Shown here: piece by piece, positions 6,940 through 10,993 of the stretch
Layout of the letters: the number at the start of each line of letters is the position of its first letter
Numbering within the stretch: position 1 is the first letter of the stretch
Source: Rugosibacter sp.
GTDB taxonomy: Bacteria; Pseudomonadota; Gammaproteobacteria; Burkholderiales; Rhodocyclaceae
Assembly: GCA_023257495.1 (NCBI GenBank)
Contig: JALRCC010000164.1
Location: forward strand, 1 to 10,993
Direction: 5' to 3'
Length of the DNA: 10,993 bases
Notes under the pieces: generated by a model
Seen by the model: only the letters and a program-made list of their open reading frames with translations
The model's database searches: none
Told to the model about the DNA's origin: nothing
Translations under genes and position numbers: made by a program

Positions 6940-7919
6940 TGCGGTGGCAAGCAGCCCCGCGCATTGGGCTTGCCCTAGGCAGCGGGTCCGCGCGGGGTCT
7001 TGCCCATGTCGGCGTCATTCGTGCCATCGAAGACGCCGGCATTAAAATCGATGACATCGCAGGAACCAGCATGGGCGCATTGATCGGCGCAGTCCATGCC
7101 GCCGGTAAACTCGATGCACTGGAAAGCTCTTTTCTCGGCTTCGACTGGAAAAAGACGGCCTCTTTTTTCGATGTCGTGCTACCCCGATCCGGCTTGCTGG
7201 ACGGAGCAAAAGTCAGCGCGCTCGTGCGCAGCCATATTCATGCGGACGAGATTGAAGCGTTGCCTATGGCCTTCGCTGCCGTCGCTAGTGATCTGGTGAG
7301 TGGCGAAGAGGTGATCATCCGCACAGGTGACATCATCGAGGCGGTGCGCGCCAGCATTTCTGTGCCCGGCATTTTCACCCCTGTGCGGCGCAACGGGCAG
7401 ATTCTGGTTGATGGCGGGCTGGTGAATCCGGTGCCAACCAAGGTAGTGCGCGGCATGGGTGCCAATTTCGTTATTGCCGTTGATCTCAATCACCAGATCG
7501 TGAATGGCAAAAACCTCAAACCGCTGATGCCCATTGCGAGCAATGAGGAGAGCGATTCCAGCTCGCGTTCGGTCTGGATGAATCGCTATACCCAGACGAT
7601 GCAGAGCCTCAAGCAAAAACTGCTTGCCAGCGATGCGCCAGGCCGCACCCAGCTTCTGCGCTGGCTTGCACGTGAGGAGCCGCTGCCCAGTATCTTTGAA
7701 GTGCTACTCGCTTCCATCAACATCATGGAAGCGAGCATCACCCAAACGCGCCTGCATATCGACCAGCCGGACATCATTATCCAGCCACCTCTCGGTCACA
7801 TTCGTTTTCTTGAATTCGGTCGAGCCGAAGAGATCATCGCCACTGGATATGAGCATACACAGCGGCAACTTGCCGCGCTTGATCCTGAGGTGCTACGGGC
7901 ATTGACCGCTGCGCGATAA
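6939..7919 (+). CDS. Patatin-like phospholipase, RssA type
   Basis: A 326-residue cytoplasmic or membrane-peripheral serine hydrolase. The oxyanion hole is GSGSARGLAHVG (14-25). The nucleophile elbow GTSMG (42-46) carries Ser44, and the catalytic dyad is completed by Asp158 in the DGG motif (ILVDGGLVNPVP, 155-166). The family normally hydrolyses acyl chains of phospholipids; some patatin-fold relatives act on polyhydroxyalkanoates. No signal peptide is visible. A C-terminal extension of about 140 residues with helices (SVWMNRYTQTMQSL, EVLLASINIMEASI) follows the catalytic domain, as in the RssA/YchK/NTE-related group. ATG 6939 overlaps the upstream TGA by one base, so it depends on translation of the phasin-like gene. 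The integron remnant starts just after its stop; the C-terminus LDPEVLRALTAAR looks complete, so the gene seems intact. Confidence 0.92.
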   Translation: MRWQAAPRIGLALGSGSARGLAHVGVIRAIEDAGIKIDDIAGTSMGALIGAVHAAGKLDALESSFLGFDWKKTASFFDVVLPRSGLLDGAKVSALVRSHIHADEIEALPMAFAAVASDLVSGEEVIIRTGDIIEAVRASISVPGIFTPVRRNGQILVDGGLVNPVPTKVVRGMGANFVIAVDLNHQIVNGKNLKPLMPIASNEESDSSSRSVWMNRYTQTMQSLKQKLLASDAPGRTQLLRWLAREEPLPSIFEVLLASINIMEASITQTRLHIDQPDIIIQPPLGHIRFLEFGRAEEIIATGYEHTQRQLAALDPEVLRALTAAR

Positions 7920-7920
7920 A

Positions 7921-8064
7921 TCGAAAGCCGATCTTTGCTTGTGCGTGCCCCCACCGGTGCTTGCCCAAATAGCGAATAAAGCGTTTAATCCAATCGACAT
8001 AAATTTTGCCAGGTGCGGATGCGCAATGCTTGAGAAAGATTTTTCCGCGCACGTGGTTAAGCAG
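7921..8064 (-). pseudogene. intI: Truncated, frameshifted integron integrase remnant (N-terminal part of intI)
   Basis: Read on the minus strand from 8064, the translation LLNHVRGKIFLKHC is followed by IYVDWIKRFIRYLGKHR (ends about 7954). It matches the start of IntI-type tyrosine recombinases (pattern LLDxVRxKIRxKHYSIRTExxYVxWIKRFIxxxGKRHP). In the middle the codons for the conserved IRT appear only in a second frame (ATCCGCACC, complement of about 8012-8020), so one lost and one extra base compensate each other. Homology stops after about 37 residues, where full IntI has about 320-340; the arm's core-binding domain is cut and all catalytic residues (R, H, H, R, Y) are gone. The deletion end lies within some 35 bp of the patatin stop. 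The orientation, away from the cassettes, is the standard integron layout. Family recognition is by eye. Confidence 0.75.
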
Positions 8065-8225
8065 TGTTGAATGGCAAGTGGATCACGAGAGTGTCTTGAG
8101 TCGGTATTTCAGAATATGATTCGGGTATGGTTAATTTTTTCAATGAGATAAATCACGATGAACTCAGTTAGACACCTGCTGTGGTCAGGATATACACCGT
8201 TTTTTGTGTCCACTTTACGTTATGC
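8065..8225. other. Candidate attI region with first recombination point at 8219/8220
   Basis: This gap separates the integrase remnant from the first cassette, where attI and often the cassette promoter lie. The core GTTATGC (8219-8225) is the likely attI crossover core (G^TT). It is exactly complementary to the R'' core GCATAAC of the first cassette's own attC (8685-8691), as expected because the two ends of a cassette pair when it is circular. A second core-like GTTAGAC at 8167-8173 could be an older attI core, with 8168-8219 as a scar of a decayed cassette or attC. No convincing -35/-10 promoter was found, and no ORF is supported here. Confidence 0.55.
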
Positions 8226-8677
8226 GTATGCAAATTGACCGCATCGAGTTCCGATACGTTTGCAACCTCAAACCAGAGGTTGGTACCGACGGTGCGGTGG
8301 TTTCGTTGATGCCACAACACCGTTATAAGAACACTAGGAACCTGCCGCTAAATGCCTATGGAGTTGGGCCGTTCTGCAAGTTCCGCATTCCAAGGCAGTT
8401 CAATGTAGGCGGCGTTTACGCTCTGGTTGTCGGAGGCTCAGTCAAGTACATCGGCGAGTGCATCAACCTTTCGAGCCGCTACAACGCGGGCTACGGCAAT
8501 ATCTCGCCAAGAAATTGCTTCAAGGGCGGCCAAGAAACAAATTGCCGCATCAATGCACTTGTCCACGCGGAGTCCAAGCGCGGCCGGGAAGTCGAGCTTT
8601 GGTTTCATGCTTCATCGGAACACAAGCAACTCGAAAAGCGTCTTCTCGCAATTGGGGGCTACGAGTGGAACAGGTAG
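8222..8677 (+). CDS. GIY-YIG nuclease-like protein (integron cassette 1)
   Basis: A 151-residue protein if started at ATG 8222, which lies inside the recombination core GTTATGC; ATG 8228 (149 aa) is equally possible, and neither has a clear Shine-Dalgarno. The GIY-YIG fold is recognisable: GVYALVV (64-70) with Tyr66, VKYIGEC (74-80) with Tyr76, INLSSRYN (81-88) with the expected catalytic Arg86, NCRIN (107-111), and a candidate metal-binding Glu in KQLEKRLL (E138). An N-terminal segment of about 60 residues (RIEFRYVCNLKPE...) precedes the domain and was not recognised. GIY-YIG enzymes cut DNA in repair, homing and restriction (for example the Eco29kI group). Here the stand-alone domain could be a restriction or anti-mobile-element nuclease, but no methyltransferase is nearby. 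Function beyond the fold is not known. Confidence 0.8.
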   Translation: MRMQIDRIEFRYVCNLKPEVGTDGAVVSLMPQHRYKNTRNLPLNAYGVGPFCKFRIPRQFNVGGVYALVVGGSVKYIGECINLSSRYNAGYGNISPRNCFKGGQETNCRINALVHAESKRGREVELWFHASSEHKQLEKRLLAIGGYEWNR

Positions 8678-8684
8678 GCCATAC

Positions 8685-8750
8685 GCATAACCCTGCGCTC
8701 AACCGGACCTGCGCTAAAAGCCGCGCAGGCCGGTTAGCTCTACGTTAGGC
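8685..8750 (+). repeat. attC site 1 (66 bp)
   Basis: R'' GCATAAC (8685-8691) and R' GTTAGGC (8744-8750) bound an inverted repeat. AACCGG (8701-8706) pairs with CCGGTT (8730-8735), A8707 is an unpaired base in the left arm, CCTGCGC (8708-8714) pairs with GCGCAGG (8723-8729), and the loop is 8715-8722. The single unpaired base matches the extrahelical base that orients IntI on the folded bottom strand. Crossover is between 8744 and 8745. Confidence 0.92.
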
Positions 8751-8783
8751 CTCACAGAGTGCATCCCGCAAAGCAGCAGCGAC

Positions 8784-9260
8784 GTGTCTGACGAAACCGA
8801 TCTTGTGCATGTCGTCGACCGGGCGGCACTGATTGAGAACATCCTCAATCAGGTCATTGAAGACTTCTGCGAGCCGAGGCAGGAACCGTTCATGTTCTTC
8901 TGGAATGTAGTTCTCGATAGTTCGATCATGCCTATGGGGTCAAAGGTCAAGGTAGCGGCAGCTATTGCGCAGGAGCTTGACTTCAAGCTAGAGCAGAGTG
9001 CGCTGCACAAGGTCATGGCGCTCCGGAACGCCTTTGCCCATCACAAGACAGGTTCTCACCCGGTCATGTCAGTTGGGAAAGTCGAAGAGGAGAGCAGAGT
9101 GCGTTATGAACTCCAAGTCCTCAGCAACTCTGGCACCCTGTCGCGAGTGCCAAGAGAGAGCGCGCTGACCGAGTTCAATGCGGCCTTTCGCAAAGCTAAA
9201 GACTCACTTGTGGCGCTGAAGGCTGCTGTGAAGGCCAAGCGAACTCGCGGTGAGGCCTAA
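8784..9260 (+). CDS. HEPN-like protein with RNAFAH motif (integron cassette 2)
   Basis: A 158-residue, mostly helical, soluble protein starting at GTG 8784; no in-frame ATG precedes it within the cassette and no clear Shine-Dalgarno is seen. The stop TAA lies inside the attC R'' core (GCCTAAC). AALIENILNQVIEDFCEP (14-31) forms the first helix. MGSKVKVAAAIAQELDF (51-67) and LHKVMALRNAFAHH (74-87) follow the pattern of HEPN-type and MltR-like helical bundles. R81-N-x-F-A-H86 is the R-x4-H arrangement that forms the RNase site in HEPN toxins and Abi proteins, although many HEPN relatives with this motif are not nucleases. A helical tail (ALTEFNAAFRKAKDSLVALKAAV) ends the protein. No partner antitoxin such as an MNT nucleotidyltransferase is present. 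The specific family is not identified. Confidence 0.75.
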   Translation: MSDETDLVHVVDRAALIENILNQVIEDFCEPRQEPFMFFWNVVLDSSIMPMGSKVKVAAAIAQELDFKLEQSALHKVMALRNAFAHHKTGSHPVMSVGKVEEESRVRYELQVLSNSGTLSRVPRESALTEFNAAFRKAKDSLVALKAAVKAKRTRGEA

Positions 9261-9326
9261 CCCCTCCATCGAGCGGACGTCAAAAAGGCTTCGCCTTTTT
9301 GCCGCCGCTCATGTCGAACGTTAGGC
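9255..9326 (+). repeat. attC site 2 (72 bp) with built-in A-stem-T hairpin
   Basis: R'' GCCTAAC (9255-9261) and R' GTTAGGC (9320-9326). The stem GAGCGG (9271-9276) pairs with CCGCTC (9305-9310), A9277 is extrahelical, and CGTC/GCCG pair with one mismatch. The tip is then AAAAAGGC (9282-9289) pairing perfectly with GCCTTTTT (9293-9300) around a TTC loop. Crossover is between 9320 and 9321. The tip resembles a small intrinsic terminator, with GGC/GCC flanked by A and T runs. Confidence 0.92.
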
Positions 9327-9329
9327 CCC

Positions 9330-9695
9330 ATGAACCAAACCACTCCCGATCAGCCGTCGCTTGGTGTCGTGGGACGCAAAGTCGCCTGGCCTATCTTCTG
9401 GGTCCTATGGTTCGTTGTGCCTTGGTTCAATGGCTGGTTCTTCGCCAGCCGCATCGAATGCACGAGTTGCTTTCGTGATGTTTTGGTTTATTGCCTTGCG
9501 CTCTTTGGCTATGTCGTTCTTGGCGGCTTCATCTATTCGCTGAGCAAACCAACTCGTGAGCGCCAAACCGAAGCTGAACGTTCTGCCCAGCCGCACGGTT
9601 ACATGCTCGGCACCCGTGAAGACATCGTTCTTTCCTCCATACTTCTCGGTGGTGCATTTGCCATTACTTGGTTCTTCTCCATCTTCAAGTTCTAA
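9330..9695 (+). CDS. Small three-helix membrane protein (integron cassette 3)
   Basis: A 121-residue protein of unknown function starting at ATG 9330, 9 nt after the cassette boundary and without a clear Shine-Dalgarno. Three hydrophobic segments are visible: about 19-39 (WPIFWVLWFVVPWFNGWFF), 51-71 (VLVYCLALFGYVVLGGFIY) and 100-120 (VLSSILLGGAFAITWFFSI). A polar, charged loop (72-99, SKPTRERQTEAERS) lies between the last two. C44-T-S-C47 sits just after the first segment and could form a disulfide or bind metal. The positive-inside rule suggests the 72-99 loop is cytoplasmic. No family was recognised. Small membrane proteins are common cassette cargo. Confidence 0.75.
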   Translation: MNQTTPDQPSLGVVGRKVAWPIFWVLWFVVPWFNGWFFASRIECTSCFRDVLVYCLALFGYVVLGGFIYSLSKPTRERQTEAERSAQPHGYMLGTREDIVLSSILLGGAFAITWFFSIFKF

Positions 9696-9709
9696 ATGAA
9701 CCACATGTG

Positions 9710-9775
9710 GCCCAACCCGGCAGTCGAGCGGACCTGCGCAAAAAGCCGCGCAGGCCGCTCACTTCTACGTTAGGG
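9710..9775 (+). repeat. attC site 3 (66 bp)
   Basis: R'' GCCCAAC (9710-9716) and R' GTTAGGG (9769-9775). GAGCGG (9726-9731) pairs with CCGCTC (9755-9760), A9732 is the extrahelical base, CCTGCGC (9733-9739) pairs with GCGCAGG (9748-9754), and the loop is 9740-9747. Crossover is between 9769 and 9770. The inner stem and loop are almost identical to attC 1. Confidence 0.92.
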
Positions 9776-9792
9776 TATCAAGAAGAAACACC

Positions 9793-10242
9793 GTGCCAAT
9801 CTTCGAACGCGCATCGGAATCGGACGTCCCTGCACTCAGTGAGTTGCTAGATCTTTTGTTTACTCAGGAAGTTGAGTTCAAGCCAGACACGGCAGCTCAA
9901 TGCAAAGGCTTATCAACCATCATTCGCACCCCCGATCTTGGTGCCATCCTGGTTGCGCGGGAAGGCTGCACCGTTTTGGCAATGGTCAATCTACTATTCA
10001 CCATCTCTACGGCAATTGGTGAGCGTGTCGCACTGCTCGAGGACATGATCGTGTTACCCAGCGCTCGAGGCTCAGGCATCGGATCGGAGCTTCTCAGTTT
10101 CGCAATTGACTTTGCGCGCTTGAGTGGGGCCAAACGAATCACGCTACTCACCGACCGAGAGAACACATCAGCGCAGCGCTTCTATGCGAGGCATGGATTT
10201 TCCGAATCCACCATGATCCCGCTTCGGCGAATACTTTCTTAA
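9793..10242 (+). CDS. GNAT-family N-acetyltransferase (integron cassette 4)
   Basis: A 149-residue single-domain acetyltransferase starting at GTG 9793, 23 nt after the cassette boundary, with a purine-rich AAGAAG upstream. The acetyl-CoA pyrophosphate loop is clear: LLEDMIVLPSARGSGIG (81-97), containing R92-G-S-G-I-G97 (the R/Q-x-x-G-x-G/A motif), followed by helix SELLSFAIDFARL. Motif B is ITLLTDRENTSAQRFYARHGF (116-136), with N124 and Tyr131 as the usual coenzyme-A-side and general-acid residues. GNAT enzymes in cassettes acetylate antibiotics, small metabolites or protein N-termini. The acceptor cannot be read here and there is no close resemblance to the aminoglycoside AAC(6') or AAC(3) proteins I know. 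Its attC is incomplete. Confidence 0.88.
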   Translation: MPIFERASESDVPALSELLDLLFTQEVEFKPDTAAQCKGLSTIIRTPDLGAILVAREGCTVLAMVNLLFTISTAIGERVALLEDMIVLPSARGSGIGSELLSFAIDFARLSGAKRITLLTDRENTSAQRFYARHGFSESTMIPLRRILS

Positions 10243-10280
10243 TGCCATGAGTATTTCAGCCGCCAGATCGCCTGTCACCA

Positions 10281-10310
10281 GCCTAACTGGGCATTCAACG
10301 CGGACGCCAA
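10281..10310 (+). repeat. attC site 4, left half only (truncated)
   Basis: GCCTAAC (10281-10287) as R'', then TTCAACGCGGACGCC, which looks like the left arm of a typical attC. The matching right arm (GGCGTCCGCG) and a GTTRRRY core are absent in the following 60 bp, so the site ends abruptly. The right half seems to have been deleted at the junction with the flanking chromosome, which would stop excision of cassette 4. Confidence 0.7.
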
Positions 10311-10374
10311 CACAGGCCATGCCTTCGACGCGATGAGCAGCCCGGATCGATTAAGCCAAAAATAAGGAGTTACC

Positions 10375-10881
10375 GTGTCTTTTCTCAGCAAACTCAAAGG
10401 TGATCAAGCACTGTTACCTCCTCGGCCTTCGGCAAAGGCGATTGCGCTGGCGTGGCTGGGCGGTTTTCTGGCCATTGCCGCTGTTGCCTTGCTAACCGAG
10501 TTTCTCTCAGTTGCCTTGGTGCTCGGGTCGTTTGGGGCATCCTGCGTTCTGGTTTTTGGCTATCCGGACGTGCCGTTTTCTCAACCAAGAAATGTAGTGG
10601 TCGGCCATGTCATCAGCTCTCTGGTTGGCCTTGTTTTTCTTTTCGCCTTCGGCCCCCACTGGTGGGCTGTTTCGCTCGCTGTGGCTACAGCTATCGCGCT
10701 CATGATGCTCACTCGCACAGTGCATCCACCCGCCGGATCAAACCCGGTCATTGTCTTTTTAACGCAACCCACGTGGGGTTTTTTACTGTTTCCGACATTG
10801 GTCGGTGCCTTGATGTTGGTGGCTGTCGCGCTGATGTATAACAATGCAACTCGTGATGCCAAGTACCCAAAATACTGGTAG
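10375..10881 (+). CDS. HPP-family integral membrane protein
   Basis: A 168-residue protein starting at GTG 10375, with AAGGAG (10363-10368) 6 nt upstream, a stronger ribosome-binding site than any cassette ORF has. It has about four transmembrane segments, near 22-42, 44-62, 76-112 (two close helices) and 137-156. The family signature VHPPAGSNP is at 116-124 (HPP at 117-119), preceded by the conserved FGYPDVPFSQPRNVVVGH (61-78). HPP proteins are found in bacteria and in plant plastids, where one member transports nitrite across the envelope; bacterial substrates are mostly unknown. The gene lies beyond the truncated attC and appears to be chromosomal flank, not cassette cargo. Confidence 0.9.
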   Translation: MSFLSKLKGDQALLPPRPSAKAIALAWLGGFLAIAAVALLTEFLSVALVLGSFGASCVLVFGYPDVPFSQPRNVVVGHVISSLVGLVFLFAFGPHWWAVSLAVATAIALMMLTRTVHPPAGSNPVIVFLTQPTWGFLLFPTLVGALMLVAVALMYNNATRDAKYPKYW

Positions 10882-10956
10882 TCCGTTGCCCACTGCCAAT
10901 TGCGATGGGCTGTACGCGCTTACATTCTGCTTCGAGTTTATTCAAGGAATCTTGTC

Positions 10957-10993
10957 ATGAGAAAAAACATCACCCTGTTGTGCGCCGTGCTGG
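10957..10993 (+). CDS. Start of a secreted or membrane protein (partial; runs off window)
   Basis: Only 12 codons are visible: MRKNITLLCAVL. AAGGA lies about 9 nt upstream of the ATG. The charged RK followed by a hydrophobic run looks like the n- and h-regions of a signal peptide. It is on the same strand as the HPP gene, 75 nt after its stop, and could share its transcript. The product cannot be named. Confidence 0.5.
   Translation, partial: MRKNITLLCAVL

Larger units (their letters stand above)
8220..10310 (+). mobile_element. Integron gene cassette array (4 cassettes; CALIN-like because intI is broken)
   Basis: Four consecutive units each consist of one plus-strand ORF followed by an attC: cassette 1 8220-8744, cassette 2 8745-9320, cassette 3 9321-9769, cassette 4 9770 to about 10310 with a truncated attC. 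Each begins right after a G^TT crossover. ORFs start 2-39 nt after the boundary and end close to or inside the attC. The start core of each cassette matches the complement of its attC R'' core: exactly for cassettes 1 and 2, with one mismatch for 3 and 4. No full-length integrase is in the window, so the array would now be called a cluster of attC sites lacking an integrase, although a relic is present. Confidence 0.9.

Noticed and set aside
7834..8052. 72-residue minus-strand open frame taken as an intact small gene
   Set aside because: Only its first part resembles IntI; the rest runs antisense into the patatin coding end. It is better described as a pseudogene fragment.
8167..8173. GTTAGAC as the attI crossover core
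   Set aside because: It fits GTTRRRY, but the core at 8219-8225 is the exact complement of cassette 1's R'' end, so the latter better defines the boundary. It may be an older core.
8204..8221. TTG start at 8204 for the GIY-YIG gene
   Set aside because: It lies outside the cassette, upstream of the recombination point, and has no ribosome-binding site.
10256..10364. Short open frame reading through the half attC (…FNADANTGHAF…)
   Set aside because: This is translation of an attC arm, has no proper start or ribosome-binding site, and is not a gene.
7920..10374. Insertion sequence or prophage as the explanation for the foreign segment
   Set aside because: No transposase, terminal inverted repeats, target-site duplication or phage genes are seen; attC sites explain the structure.
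10888..10910. GCCCA…TGGGC inverted repeat after the HPP gene as a terminator
   Set aside because: The stem is only 5 bp, the loop is long, and no T run follows.
1..10993. CRISPR array, tRNA or rRNA genes
   Set aside because: No regularly spaced direct repeats with unique spacers, and no tRNA or rRNA-like sequence, were recognised.

Overview
The window looks like the chromosome of a Gram-negative proteobacterium, most likely a betaproteobacterium. The reasons are a CbpA/CbpM chaperone pair, a phasin-like helical protein next to a patatin phospholipase, a BadI-type alicyclic ring hydrolase, Shine-Dalgarno-led genes, and a decayed integron with short attC sites. The assignment is by gene style only; no rRNA or housekeeping marker is present.

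Layout. (1) 1-416, minus strand: the 5' part of a BadI-like 2-ketocyclohexanecarboxyl-CoA hydrolase gene. It diverges from a MarR-family regulator (595-1104) across a 178-bp gap that holds a 24-bp palindrome, a good operator candidate. In Rhodopseudomonas palustris the MarR protein BadR represses the badHI-aliAB-badK operon, so this arrangement suggests local control of cyclohexanecarboxylate/benzoate ring cleavage. (2) 595-6111, plus strand: a run of closely spaced genes for MarR, a His-rich CDF metal exporter, a degenerate SDR, a duplicated tautomerase, a beta-CASP metallo-beta-lactamase nuclease, CbpA and CbpM. (3) 6112-6237: a short AT-rich gap with an 11-bp tandem repeat, then a helical phasin-like protein whose stop overlaps the start of a patatin phospholipase.

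(4) 7920-10320: the most notable part, an integron remnant. A minus-strand fragment encodes only the first ~37 recognisable residues of an IntI-type integrase and carries compensating frameshifts. To its right lie the recombination region and four gene cassettes, all on the plus strand. Three complete attC sites (8685-8750, 9255-9326, 9710-9775) fold as bulged hairpins with RYYYAAC / GTTRRRY-like ends, and a fourth keeps only its left half (10281-~10310). The cassettes carry a GIY-YIG nuclease-like protein, a HEPN-like protein with an RNAFAH motif, a small three-helix membrane protein, and a GNAT acetyltransferase. The two nuclease-like cassettes side by side suggest a possible defence or toxin role, which is inference only.

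(5) 10375-10993: normal chromosome resumes with an HPP-family membrane protein and the start of a secreted protein that runs off the window. With most of intI missing, the array should be immobile unless an integrase is supplied from elsewhere in the genome.
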